This document shows positions 35,102 through 44,100 of a DNA stretch of 64,000 bases, piece after piece. The notes below the pieces were generated by a model. It saw nothing but the letters and a program-made list of their open reading frames with translations, searched no databases and had not been told where the DNA came from. Made by a program: the position numbers and the translations under genes. Positions within the stretch are counted from its first letter, which is position 1; every line of letters begins with the position of its first letter. The DNA is from JBJHBP01 sp050485685 (lineage in GTDB: Bacteria > Pseudomonadota > Gammaproteobacteria > Steroidobacterales > Rariloculaceae). The stretch spans positions 11,236-75,235 of the forward strand of contig JBJHBW010000015.1 in the NCBI GenBank assembly GCA_050485685.1, read 5' to 3'.

Positions 35102-35914
35102 ATGGCACGCCTGATACTCAGCTTGGACAGCCAGACCCTGGCTGAATACAACATGACCAAGGAGCGTTATACCGTGGGTCGTTTGCCCGACAACGACATC
35201 CGTATCGATAACGCCGCCGTCAGCGGTCATCACTCGCTCATCATCAACATACTGAACGATTCATTCCTCGAGGATCTGAACAGCACCAACGGCACCTACG
35301 TCAATGGCAAACTGATCAAGAAACATGCCTTGCAGCATGGAGATGTCATCACCGTCGGACACCATCAGCTTCGCTACGTTGATGATCAGGCGGATCAGGC
35401 GCCAGACGACGAGTTCGAAAAGACCATGGTCATAGAGTCCAGTGCCCAGGTCGAGCGCCATGTCGCGAAAGCCGCCGAAGTCGCGGCGGGCCGTGCCACC
35501 GCAACCCCGGCAGCGCCAGCTGCGACTGCCGGCGCTTCGACGACAGGTGAACAGCCGTCGGGCGACCTTAACTCCCCGGCGCCCCGGCGCGCATTCTCAC
35601 CCACCGAAACTCAGGACGTGGATCCGGATGCTGTCCCGGTCCTGCCGCTGGCCAAGTTGCAGGTGCTGTCCGGCACCTTCGCCGGCAGGGAACTGGAGCT
35701 GACCAAGGCCCTGACGACACTGGGCCGGCCCGGTGTGCAGGTGGCTGCCATCACGCGCCGCGCAGAGGGCTATTTCATCGTGCATGTCGAGGGCGGCGAG
35801 GATCACGGCTATCCGCAGGTCAACGGCGCCAGCATCGGCCCGCAGGCTCGCAAACTCAAGGATAACGACGTGATTCAGCTGGCCGGCGTCAAGATGGGGT
35901 TTTTCCTGAGCTGA
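35102..35914 (+). CDS. FHA-domain protein with two FHA-like domains
   Basis: A 270-residue protein. The N-terminal FHA domain (about residues 15-85) has the phosphothreonine-binding motifs GRLPDNDI, SGHH and NGTYVNG. An Ala/Thr/Pro-rich linker (about 110-175) leads to a second, divergent FHA-like domain (about 180-270, with LGRPGVQ, ITRRAEGYF and VNG). No membrane helix. The first domain should read Thr phosphorylation made by the kinase two genes upstream. It lies 14 nt after the phosphatase. Confidence 0.88.
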   Translation: MARLILSLDSQTLAEYNMTKERYTVGRLPDNDIRIDNAAVSGHHSLIINILNDSFLEDLNSTNGTYVNGKLIKKHALQHGDVITVGHHQLRYVDDQADQAPDDEFEKTMVIESSAQVERHVAKAAEVAAGRATATPAAPAATAGASTTGEQPSGDLNSPAPRRAFSPTETQDVDPDAVPVLPLAKLQVLSGTFAGRELELTKALTTLGRPGVQVAAITRRAEGYFIVHVEGGEDHGYPQVNGASIGPQARKLKDNDVIQLAGVKMGFFLS

Positions 35915-35948
35915 CCCTGAGGCCCGGGTGACGGCAGGGCTCTTCTAT

Positions 35949-37343
35949 TCAGAAGACGCCTTCGCCGTAGGCTTCGGCGACCAGGTTCTCGAACTTCGTG
36001 AACTCCCCGAGGAAGGTCAGGTGAAACTCGCCGACTGGGCCATTACGCTGTTTGCCGATAATGATATCGGCAATACCCTTGCGCGGCGTATCGGCTTCGT
36101 ACACTTCCTCGCGATAAATGAACACGATGAGGTCCGCATCCTGTTCGATTGCACCGGATTCACGCAGGTCCGACATCACCGGTTTCTTGTCGGTGCGCTG
36201 TTCGACGCTGCGGTTGAGCTGTGAAAGCGCGATCACCGGCACATCAAGCTCCTTCGCGAGCGCCTTGAGTGACCGGGATATCTCCGAGATCTCCGTCGCC
36301 CGGTTCTCCTTGGTGCCTGCGACCTGCATCAGCTGCAGATAGTCGACCACAATGAGCCCCAGCCCGTGTTCACGCTTCAGCCGGCGCGCCCTCGCCCTCA
36401 TCTCGGTGGGCGACAGACCCGCGCCGTCGTCGATGAATATCGGCGCGTTGGACATCATGGAGACGGCCGAGTCAATTCTTGACCAGTCTTCTTCCGAAAG
36501 TTTGCCGGTGCGAAGGCGCGACTGGTTGACCCGCCCGATGGAACCGATCATGCGGAAACTCAGCTGCTCCGATGACATCTCCATACTGAAGATCGCCGTC
36601 GGCACCTGGTTGCCTATGGCCGCATTCTCGGCAATGTTCATTGCAAACGTCGTCTTGCCCATGGACGGGCGGCCGGCAACGATGATCAGGTCACCGCGCT
36701 GCAGTCCGGCGGTCATCTGATCCATGTCAGCGAAGCCGGTCGATATCCCCGTGATCTCACCCTCAGTGTGACTCAGGACATCGAGACGATCTATGGTTTC
36801 GGGAAGAATCTGTTTCAGCGGCCGGAATCCCGCGCCCCGGCGTTGCCCCCTGTCGGCAATCTCGAACACACGCTGTTCCGCCAGATCCACCAGCTCGTCA
36901 ACGGTGCGTCCTTCCTGATCATGCGCGCTGGCGGCGATATCGCCACCGATCTCGATCAGCTGGCGCAGCATCGAGCGCTCACGAACGATACGAGCGTACG
37001 CGCGGATATTCGCTGCGCTGGGCGTGTCCTCAACCAGCTGGGCGATGTAATCCACGCCACCCGCGGCCTCGAGCTGCGTCGTGCGCTTCAGATACTCGCT
37101 GACAGTGACTGCGTCAGGCGGCTGGTCACGTTCGACCAATGCCTCGATTGCGGAAAATATCAGCCGGTGATCAGGGCGATAGAAATCATCCGACGACACC
37201 GCATCGGCGATCTGGTCCCAGGCACGCTGATCCAGCATCAGACCGCCGAGTACAGCCTGCTCCGCCTCCAGCGAATGCGGCGGCAACCGAAGCGCCGCGG
37301 CGCCGGGCCTTCTGGAACCGGATTTGCTGAATGCTTCTACCAT
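35949..37343 (-). CDS. dnaB: Replicative DNA helicase DnaB
   Basis: The hexameric helicase of the replication fork. The 464-residue protein has the N-terminal primase-interacting domain (PPHSLEAEQAVLGGLML) and the RecA-like C-terminal domain with Walker A GRPSMGKTT and the DYLQLM Walker B region. No intein. It lies 51 nt behind rplI, the usual place. Confidence 0.97.
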   Translation of the reverse strand: MVEAFSKSGSRRPGAAALRLPPHSLEAEQAVLGGLMLDQRAWDQIADAVSSDDFYRPDHRLIFSAIEALVERDQPPDAVTVSEYLKRTTQLEAAGGVDYIAQLVEDTPSAANIRAYARIVRERSMLRQLIEIGGDIAASAHDQEGRTVDELVDLAEQRVFEIADRGQRRGAGFRPLKQILPETIDRLDVLSHTEGEITGISTGFADMDQMTAGLQRGDLIIVAGRPSMGKTTFAMNIAENAAIGNQVPTAIFSMEMSSEQLSFRMIGSIGRVNQSRLRTGKLSEEDWSRIDSAVSMMSNAPIFIDDGAGLSPTEMRARARRLKREHGLGLIVVDYLQLMQVAGTKENRATEISEISRSLKALAKELDVPVIALSQLNRSVEQRTDKKPVMSDLRESGAIEQDADLIVFIYREEVYEADTPRKGIADIIIGKQRNGPVGEFHLTFLGEFTKFENLVAEAYGEGVF

Positions 37344-37394
37344 GCGCCCAATTTACCCCGGCAACGCCCTCAGGGAAACGGGCGCCGGCATCGC

Positions 37395-37868
37395 TCAGGA
37401 CGCGTCGGCACCTGCCTCGGTTTCCGGCGCCTGCACGATCACCTTGACGGTCACATTCACGTCGCTGTGCAGATGAAATTCCACTTCGTGTTCGCCGGCC
37501 ACGCGTATCGGGCCTTCGGCCATGCGGATTTCACTGCGGGACACCTCGATGCCCTCTGCCGCACAGGCTTCGGCAATATCTATGGTACCGACTGAACCGA
37601 AGAGCTTTCCTTCCGTTCCTGCCTGGGCATTGATGGTCAGCACCTTGCCCTCGAGCTGGCTGGCGCGCGCCTGGGCCGCCGAAAGTTCCTCGGCTGCCTT
37701 GCGTTCAATCTCCGCGCGACGTTCCTCGAACAGCGCGAGGTTTTCGGCAGTCGCCACCGTTGCCTTGCCCTGGGGAAGCAGGAAGTTCCGCGCATAGCCA
37801 GGCTTCACGCGGACCTTGTCACCGATACCACCAAGGTTGTCGATCTTTTCCAGAAGAATGATTTCCAT
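37395..37868 (-). CDS. rplI: 50S ribosomal protein L9
   Basis: A 157-residue L9 with the canonical start MEIILLEKIDNLGGIGD, PGYARNFLLPQGKA and the long connecting helix. It is 15 nt after the DUF2232 gene. Confidence 0.97.
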   Translation of the reverse strand: MEIILLEKIDNLGGIGDKVRVKPGYARNFLLPQGKATVATAENLALFEERRAEIERKAAEELSAAQARASQLEGKVLTINAQAGTEGKLFGSVGTIDIAEACAAEGIEVSRSEIRMAEGPIRVAGEHEVEFHLHSDVNVTVKVIVQAPETEAGADAS

Positions 37869-37883
37869 GTCTTTTCGCTCCGA

Positions 37884-38765
37884 TCACGCACCTGAACGCA
37901 GGGGTGCGCGCAGGTCAAACAGATTATCCAGCATCCCGACGGCCACCATCGCGAGCATGATGATACCGCTCAACGGGGTCACCAGCAGGACATAAACAGG
38001 GGCTACAGCAATCGGGTGCCATTGTCGCCGGTATGCCCAGGCATGCAACACCGCCAGTCCCTGAAACAGCAATGCGACCACCGCCAACGGCGCGAGGTTC
38101 CTCACCAGGGCCATGTCCAGCACCAGCGCCAGTCCGATGATGCCGACGGCAGTCAGCCCGACCGCCCTGGACAGCCGGAACTCGCGAAACTGGGCACCGA
38201 ATCGCTCTACACCCTCGGCCATTGCAGACCACCAGTGTGAGAGCACCAGTGCAATTGCAAGCTGCACGAACAGCAATGCGATGATCACGCCCGTCAGCAG
38301 GTGCTGCCATCCGGTCAGCGCCTCGATCTGTTCCGCTGTCGCACCACCGTCACGCAACGCATCCAGCACCTGATCCAGAACCGGGCCGAACACACCGCGG
38401 CCACCATCACCGGCGAGCACGAACAGGACGATCACTGCGCCTGCAATCATCGCAAGCCATTCGAATGTGACCTGGAACGACTGCGCGGACCTCAGCAACA
38501 GTGCACCGATGAGCACACCGCTGAGAAAGCTGAATACGCCTACCGAACCGAGAACCGCCGCATTGGACCCGGTAATGACAGCGAGGACCAGCATGCCGCC
38601 GACTGCAATGCCGGCGCTCATCATGCCCTGGGACACGCCGCGGCGAACCGTATCCAGTGCCAGCAGCGCCGTTGAAACCAGAGCCACAAACGGCGCCAGC
38701 GCAATTGCCAGCAGGATGAGCCGGTAGCGTTGCCCCAGCAGCCAGTCTATTACGGCCTTCATCAC
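37884..38765 (-). CDS. DUF2232-type polytopic membrane protein
   Basis: A 293-residue inner-membrane protein with about eight hydrophobic segments and few charged residues. Its place between rpsR and rplI and its topology match the DUF2232 family found at this site in many gammaproteobacteria. No function is established. The start could be either of two adjacent ATG codons. Confidence 0.8.
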   Translation of the reverse strand: MMKAVIDWLLGQRYRLILLAIALAPFVALVSTALLALDTVRRGVSQGMMSAGIAVGGMLVLAVITGSNAAVLGSVGVFSFLSGVLIGALLLRSAQSFQVTFEWLAMIAGAVIVLFVLAGDGGRGVFGPVLDQVLDALRDGGATAEQIEALTGWQHLLTGVIIALLFVQLAIALVLSHWWSAMAEGVERFGAQFREFRLSRAVGLTAVGIIGLALVLDMALVRNLAPLAVVALLFQGLAVLHAWAYRRQWHPIAVAPVYVLLVTPLSGIIMLAMVAVGMLDNLFDLRAPLRSGA

Positions 38766-38799
38766 AGGCGCCGCACCGCCGCCGGCAGGGCGAGAGTGC

Positions 38800-39024
38800 T
38801 CAGTGCCGGTCGGTGTAAGGCAGCAGCGCGAGAAATCGTGCGCGCTTGATGGCCGTCGCGAGCTGACGCTGATAAGGCGCCCGGGTTCCGGTAATGCGAC
38901 TGGGCACGATCTTGCCGGTTTCCGTGATGTAGGCCTTCAGCGTTGCCAGATCCTTGTAGTCGATCTCTTCCACGCCTTCCGCGGTAAAGCGGCAGAACTT
39001 CTTGCGACGAAAATAACGAGCCAT
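38800..39024 (-). CDS. rpsR: 30S ribosomal protein S18
   Basis: A 74-residue S18 with the family signature around LKAYITETGKIVPSRITGT and the zinc-free N terminus RYFRRKKFCRFT. It follows rpsF by 54 nt. Confidence 0.97.
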   Translation of the reverse strand: MARYFRRKKFCRFTAEGVEEIDYKDLATLKAYITETGKIVPSRITGTRAPYQRQLATAIKRARFLALLPYTDRH

Positions 39025-39078
39025 GTCCTGTGCTCCTGAGTATTCGAGTTTCGGGGCGGGCGGTTTCAGACGCGACGA

Positions 39079-39588
39079 TCAGCCGCGACTGTCCTCGCCA
39101 CCTTCCTTGTCCGCAGCGGTGCCGTCAGATGACTCTTCACTGGCGTCGTCTTCCGAATCGGCGTCGCCGTCGCTGTCATCGCCATCACCTTCCGATGTGC
39201 GTGAACGGTCGTCATCACGCGCGCGGGAACCTCGCGATGGACCCTGCGCCTCACGAGCCTTTTCCTCTTCGTTGGCTTTCGCCATTACGGACGGCTCGGT
39301 AATCGCCTTGTCGCGATTGACCACGAGATAACGAAGGACCGCATCGCTGAAACGGAACGAACCGGTGAGCTCTTCGAGCGCAGCCTTGTCGCATTCGATG
39401 TTCAGCAGGAGGTAGTGGGCCTTGTGAACCTTGGAGATGGGATGGGCCAGCTGTCGGCGCCCCCAGTCTTCCTCACGATGAATGACCCCGCCGGCGCCTT
39501 CGATCATGGTGCGATAACGCACAAGCATCGCAGGCACCTGTTCACTCTGGTCAGGGTGGACCAGAAACACGACTTCGTAGTGTCTCAA
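39079..39588 (-). CDS. rpsF: 30S ribosomal protein S6 with a long acidic tail
   Basis: The core S6 fold (residues 1-100, MRHYEVVFLVHPDQSEQVP at the start) binds S18 on the 30S platform. At 169 residues the protein is longer than usual (E. coli 131-135, including its Glu tail). The extra C terminus is a basic patch (RGSRARDDDRSR) followed by an Asp/Ser/Glu-rich run of about 40 residues. It is the first gene of rpsF-rpsR-DUF2232-rplI-dnaB. Confidence 0.95.
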   Translation of the reverse strand: MRHYEVVFLVHPDQSEQVPAMLVRYRTMIEGAGGVIHREEDWGRRQLAHPISKVHKAHYLLLNIECDKAALEELTGSFRFSDAVLRYLVVNRDKAITEPSVMAKANEEEKAREAQGPSRGSRARDDDRSRTSEGDGDDSDGDADSEDDASEESSDGTAADKEGGEDSRG

Positions 39589-39683
39589 CTGAAACTCCCT
39601 GTGGATTAACAGCCTCCCGCATCTGGCGGTGAGGCAAGGAGTGACTGCCCGGAAACGGCTCCGGGACTGGTCAAAGGTCGAGC

Positions 39684-39712
39684 ATCGTACTCGACTGGCG
39701 CACGCGGCTCAA
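39684..39712 (-). promoter_or_regulatory. Probable promoter of the rpsF operon
   Basis: On the minus strand TTGAGC (39707-39712) and TACGAT (39684-39689) are 17 bp apart. The -10 lies in a GTCGAG-N7-CTCGAC inverted repeat. The leader to the rpsF ATG would be about 90 nt. Confidence 0.45.
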
Positions 39713-39758
39713 GGGCGCTGCAGCATCAGGCACATCGCGGCCCAGAGGCGCGACCAAC

Positions 39759-40529
39759 TCACTCGCGGCGCGCGCTGCCGTCCCCAGGGCCGCCTGCCTG
39801 TCGCACGACCTCGAAAAGGACGACCGCGGCGGCAACCGATACGTTCAGGCTGCCGACGGAGCCCCTCATCGGAATCTGCACCAGCTCGTCACAATGCTCC
39901 CGGGTAAGGCGCCTGAGGCCGCGCCCTTCGGATCCCAGCACCAGCGCCAGAGGCCGGTGCAGCCGGGATGCGTACAGCGATGTCGCGCCATCGGATTCCG
40001 CGCCCACCACCCGCACGTTCACCGACTGCAGCCAGCGCAGCACACGGGCAAGATTCGGGACCTCAACGACAGGGACGGTTTCCGCGGCTCCGGTGGCGAC
40101 CTTCAGGGCCGCCGGCGTCAGGCTGGCCGAGCGCGACCGGGGCACTATGACGGCATCCACACCGGCCGCGTCGGCCGTGCGCAGGCAGGCCCCAAGATTG
40201 CGCGGATCCTCGACTCCGTCCAGAACCAGCAGCAGCAGATCCGCTCCCCTGGCCAGCACACGTTCTTCCAGGTCCGTCACCGACAGTGGCTGCGGTGGAC
40301 GCACCTCAAGCAACACACCCTGATGGGCACCGCCACCCGCCAGACGGTCGAGCTCGTGTCGGCTGGTACGCCGCACCTGAGCGCCGGCAGCGCTGATCTG
40401 CGCAGCAAGCGCTTCAAGCTGCGAGTTCCTGTCTCCGGCGAGGACTACCGCACTGACAATACCGTGCGGGCGGGCTGCCAGTACCGCCCGCGCCGTATGG
40501 ATGCCATACACGCGATAGCTGGAGGACAA
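39759..40529 (-). CDS. rlmB: 23S rRNA (guanosine-2'-O)-methyltransferase RlmB
   Basis: A SPOUT enzyme that methylates G2251 in the peptidyl-transferase P loop. The 256-residue sequence has the TrmH-family motifs VEDPRNLGACLRTADAAG, LVLGSEGRGLRRLT and the C-terminal IPMRGSVGSLNVSVAAAV. It follows rnr by 17 nt, as in E. coli. Confidence 0.95.
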   Translation of the reverse strand: MSSSYRVYGIHTARAVLAARPHGIVSAVVLAGDRNSQLEALAAQISAAGAQVRRTSRHELDRLAGGGAHQGVLLEVRPPQPLSVTDLEERVLARGADLLLLVLDGVEDPRNLGACLRTADAAGVDAVIVPRSRSASLTPAALKVATGAAETVPVVEVPNLARVLRWLQSVNVRVVGAESDGATSLYASRLHRPLALVLGSEGRGLRRLTREHCDELVQIPMRGSVGSLNVSVAAAVVLFEVVRQAGGPGDGSARRE

Positions 40530-40546
40530 GCTGTTTCCCCGGGTTC

Positions 40547-42799
40547 TCAGCGACGACCTTTGCGGCCGTCACGACGCTCGCGACGCACACCCGTGCCGCC
40601 GCCGCCCTCACCGTCCACAGGCACGAAATCGATCTTGCGATCCTCCAGGTCCACGCCGGCAAGGCGCACTGTCATCGTATCCATGAGCCGGTAACGCTGC
40701 CCGGAACGCTCTCCGGTCAATGCCGTGCCCGACGGGTCCCTGTGATAGTAGTCACGCGGCAGCGCAGACACATGCACGAGCCCGTCCACGTGAAGCTCCG
40801 GCACACGTACGAACAGGCCGAAAGGCATCACGGAACTCACGATGACGCTGAACTCCTCGCCTATGCGCTTTTTCATGTATGCGCACTTGAGGCGCTCCTC
40901 CACATCCCAGACCGCCTCATCAGCGCGCCGCTCGGTGCGCGAACAGTGTTCACCAAGTTCTTCCATCTGCGCCGGTGCGTAGCCGAAACCGCGCGCACTG
41001 CCATTCTCGATCAGCCACTTCAGGGCGCGATGCACCAGCAGATCCGGATAGCGCCGGATCGGAGACGTGAAATGCGCGTACGAACTGAGCGCCAGCCCGA
41101 AGTGACCGGTGTTGCGCGGCTGGTACAGCGCGCGCCGCATGGAACGCAGAATCACGGTCTCGATCAACTCGGCCTCTGCACCACCGGACACTTCATCCAG
41201 AATACGGCTGAGATCACCGGGTTTGAGCTTTCCTCCGGGAGGAATCCTGTAACCGAAAGTCTTCAGAAAGAGCATGAGCTCATCCAGCCGCTCGCTGTCC
41301 GGTCCTTCGTGGACGCGATACAGGGTGGGCATGCGGCGGCGGCCAAGACGCAGGGCCGCCTGCACGTTCGCTGCGATCATGCATTCCTCGATGATGCGAT
41401 GCGTCAGCAGGCGCGTCACCGGAAGCACATTGCCAACCTGACCGTAATCGTCCAGCTCGATCTTCGTTTCGTGCTTGTCGAAGCCGATCGCTCCGCGCCT
41501 CTTGCGGGCTTTCTCCAGCGCCGCGTGGACATCACGCAGCGCATTCAGAACCGGCCTTACGCGTCCGTCGCGGCCCCTGGCGCCTGAAGACTCCAGCATT
41601 TCCCAGGCCTGCTCATAGGTGAGCCGCGCTGCCGATCGCATGACGGCTTCGAAAAACCGCGACTGCCGCACCTTGCCCTGCGGGGTGACAAACATCTCGC
41701 AGCACACGCACAACCTGTCCACCTTCGGGCGCAGTGAGCACAAACCATTGGAAAGGGCCTCCGGCAACATCGGCACTACCCGGTCCGGAAAGTACACGGA
41801 TGTGCCCCTTCCGCGTGCTTCGGTGTCAATCACCGAGCCCGGTGTCACATAGTGCGCGACATCGGCAATTGCCACGAGAAGGCGCCAGCCATTGCCATCG
41901 GGTTCAGCGTACACCGCATCGTCGAAGTCCTTCGCGTCCGCGCCGTCAATGGTCACCAGAGGCGTGTCGCGCAGATCCTCGCGGCCGCGTTTGGCAGCCC
42001 GGGTCACCACGTCCGGATATTGTTCTACCGCCTGCAGAACGTCTTCCGGCCATACGCTCGGAATGTCATGGGAAAGAATCGCGATTTCGGTTTCTATGCC
42101 CGGACTGTCCGGTCGGCCGATAACCTCGACAATGTGACCCACCGCGTGCACACGGCCTTTCGGATACTCGATGATTTCAGCGCGCACGATATCGCCCGGT
42201 CGTGCCTTGCCTTTCTTGCCGCGCGCGATCAGCACTTCCGTGCGCGCGTCACCCTCTTCCAGCACGTAGTCGATGCCGCGGTCGCTGTGAAATGTGCCAA
42301 CCACTGCCGTGACCGCTCTGGCCAGGATCTCGACCACATGACCGGCACGGCCACGCGGGCTTTCCGTGACATGCACCGCGACACGATCGCCATCGAACAA
42401 GGGCAGCATTTCGCGAGCCGGGAGATAAAGATCGTCGGATCCGTCATCCGGCCTGAGGAATCCGTAGCCATCGCGATGCGCAATGACTTTCCCTGCCACC
42501 AGATCCAGATGCTGCGTGAGGCAGAACTCGCCCGCGCGATTGCGTATCAGCTGCCCGTCTCGGACCATCGCGCGCAGTCGGTTCTCCAGAGCACGCTGAT
42601 GCTGTTCGTCATGGATATCCAGTCGACCGGCGAGTGCAGGCAATGTCAGGGGCCGCCCGGCACGCTCCATCTCGGACGAGATCTCCGTGCGCTGCGGAAT
42701 CGGGAACTGATACTGACGCTGATCGGATTGCCGGTCGCTCCGGCCGCCACGCGCCATCAGCGCGGCACCCGAGGCCGGACCGGGAGGTTGAGCAGGCAT
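40547..42799 (-). CDS. rnr: Ribonuclease R
   Basis: A 3'-to-5' exoribonuclease that degrades structured RNA. The 750-residue protein has an N-terminal helix-turn-helix, cold-shock domains (about 80-230), the RNB catalytic domain with DGADAKDFDDAVYAE (metal-binding Asp residues), an S1 domain (GEEFSVIVSSVMPFGLFVRV) and a short basic Gly/Arg tail. The first 43 residues, before MERAGRPLTLP, are poorly conserved, so the true start could be downstream. Confidence 0.95.
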   Translation of the reverse strand: MPAQPPGPASGAALMARGGRSDRQSDQRQYQFPIPQRTEISSEMERAGRPLTLPALAGRLDIHDEQHQRALENRLRAMVRDGQLIRNRAGEFCLTQHLDLVAGKVIAHRDGYGFLRPDDGSDDLYLPAREMLPLFDGDRVAVHVTESPRGRAGHVVEILARAVTAVVGTFHSDRGIDYVLEEGDARTEVLIARGKKGKARPGDIVRAEIIEYPKGRVHAVGHIVEVIGRPDSPGIETEIAILSHDIPSVWPEDVLQAVEQYPDVVTRAAKRGREDLRDTPLVTIDGADAKDFDDAVYAEPDGNGWRLLVAIADVAHYVTPGSVIDTEARGRGTSVYFPDRVVPMLPEALSNGLCSLRPKVDRLCVCCEMFVTPQGKVRQSRFFEAVMRSAARLTYEQAWEMLESSGARGRDGRVRPVLNALRDVHAALEKARKRRGAIGFDKHETKIELDDYGQVGNVLPVTRLLTHRIIEECMIAANVQAALRLGRRRMPTLYRVHEGPDSERLDELMLFLKTFGYRIPPGGKLKPGDLSRILDEVSGGAEAELIETVILRSMRRALYQPRNTGHFGLALSSYAHFTSPIRRYPDLLVHRALKWLIENGSARGFGYAPAQMEELGEHCSRTERRADEAVWDVEERLKCAYMKKRIGEEFSVIVSSVMPFGLFVRVPELHVDGLVHVSALPRDYYHRDPSGTALTGERSGQRYRLMDTMTVRLAGVDLEDRKIDFVPVDGEGGGGTGVRRERRDGRKGRR

Positions 42800-42920
42800 G
42801 CTGAGTTTTGCATGCGCGGCATTCTATACGTTCCTGCGCACCGAAGCGCCGTCAGACACACGCCGCCAGGCTGCAGCCCCGGTTCGGATCATGGCCGCCG
42901 GGGCCTGCCGCAAGCTGAGT

Positions 42921-42949
42921 TTGACAGTGCACCGCGCAGTCAGTAAATT
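42921..42949 (+). promoter_or_regulatory. Strong promoter of tRNA-Leu
   Basis: TTGACA (perfect -35, 42921-42926), 17 bp spacer, TAAATT (42944-42949), then a GC-rich segment and the tRNA 18 nt later. Confidence 0.75.
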
Positions 42950-42967
42950 TCGCCACCCTGCCCCTGA

Positions 42968-43054
<87 letters not shown>

Positions 43055-43101
43055 CTATCGCAACATTTCGCACCCGCACAACAGCCCGCAATCCTTCGAT
43101 C

Positions 43102-43557
43102 CTAGCGCTCGCGCGCGGGAAGCCCGTGAGGCCAGGATTCCCGGTACACCCGCCATTCGTCATCGCTGCGCACCCACAGCTGCAGAAACGCGCCGTCTTG
43201 CGCTGCGGCTTCACTGTCATTGACGCGAAAGCGACCGGTAATCAACGCCATTCGACCTTCTGCATGGACTTCGTCCATATCCCAGCGCACATCCCCGGCG
43301 ATGCCGTCGGCCGGCCATAACTCGCGTACTGCCGCCCTGCCCTGTTCAGGATCCTGTCCCTCGACAAGGACCAGCGCATCCTCTGCATAAAGACCTGTCA
43401 ATGCGCTGCCATCACCTGATCTCACATTTTCTGTCCAGTCGCCGAACAACTGTTCGGCAAGCTCGTAGCCACTGCGCTCACCCAGACGCACACCGCGCTC
43501 GTGCCAGGCATCGTTGACGAGCTGCCAGGCCGCGCCGTCACGAGTCCACAGCTGCAC
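43102..43557 (-). pseudogene. 3' half of a split NTF2/SnoaL-like gene
   Basis: This frame continues directly from the upstream lipoprotein half: only one TAG codon (43576-43578) separates them, with seven more sense codons before this segment's first GTG. It encodes the end of the first SnoaL/DUF4440-like fold (VQLWTRDGAAWQLVNDAW) and a complete second one (about 120 residues, ending WRVYRESWPHG). There is no signal peptide or plausible Shine-Dalgarno of its own, so independent expression in the periplasm is unlikely. Treated as the downstream part of a broken gene. Confidence 0.6.
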
Positions 43558-43575
43558 GAAGTCACCACGTGAGAA

Positions 43576-43965
43576 CTAGCTGCCGTCGGGACGCACCACT
43601 GCGTATTCGCCCTGCACGAACAGCACGTTGCCCTCGCCATAGGCCTCGCTGACCTGCAGGTTGAGTGCATAGCCGGTATTCAGAGCGCCGGCCAGGTGAT
43701 CCCGTATCGGGCCGCGGCCGCGAATCGTGGGACCATAGGAACGATAGAGACTCGCGTCTTCCGCATAGAGCGCGGCCAGGGCGTCTGTTTCAGCAGCTTC
43801 ATACGCTGCTGCCCAGTTGCCGGTCACCTGCAGCGCAATGGCCGCAGACGGCTCCGCCGGTTCCAGGGCACGCTCGGCGCACCCGGAAACCAGTAACGCC
43901 AGACCTGCAACGCTGTGTGCGACCACGCCATTGCCGACATTATTCAGCGATTTCGGCGCTTTCAT
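43576..43965 (-). CDS. NTF2/SnoaL-like lipoprotein, cut short by an amber codon
   Basis: A 129-residue product starting with a lipoprotein signal (lipobox VSGC), followed by most of a SnoaL/DUF4440-like NTF2 fold (TGNWAAAYEAAETDALAALYAEDA). It stops at TAG 43576-43578, just before the last beta-strands of the fold, which continue in the same frame beyond the stop. The intact gene would span 43102-43965 (two tandem domains, 287 residues). As it stands the domain is incomplete and may be unstable. Function within this family is unknown. Confidence 0.6.
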   Translation of the reverse strand: MKAPKSLNNVGNGVVAHSVAGLALLVSGCAERALEPAEPSAAIALQVTGNWAAAYEAAETDALAALYAEDASLYRSYGPTIRGRGPIRDHLAGALNTGYALNLQVSEAYGEGNVLFVQGEYAVVRPDGS

Positions 43966-43979
43966 CTCTGCATTCTATC

Positions 43980-43985
43980 TATAAT
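43980..43985 (+). promoter_or_regulatory. Perfect -10 box upstream of the ABC transporter
   Basis: TATAAT followed by a GC-rich discriminator, about 115 nt before the ATG at 44101. No clear -35 is visible at 16-18 bp. Confidence 0.45.
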
Positions 43986-44100
43986 GCGCGTCCCGGCACC
44001 GTCGGATCCTGTATGTCGACGTCCGGTGTCCTGGCAACGGCCGTCGCACCACGCCGATCCGCCATGCGGTACGGCAGTCATCCGTTCGAGGTGCCCAGCG

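Noticed and set aside
33276..35914. Type VI secretion remnant
   Set aside because: The kinase, phosphatase and FHA proteins resemble T6SS regulators, but no Tss, Hcp, VgrG or TagF-type gene is present.
43576..43578. Pyrrolysine or other recoding at the amber codon
   Set aside because: No pyl genes or special downstream structure are visible in the window; a simple nonsense mutation or sequencing error is more likely.
43915..44100. N-terminal extension of the ABC transporter
   Set aside because: It overlaps the divergent lipoprotein start and contains the promoter-like TATAAT; ATG 44101 has a good Shine-Dalgarno.
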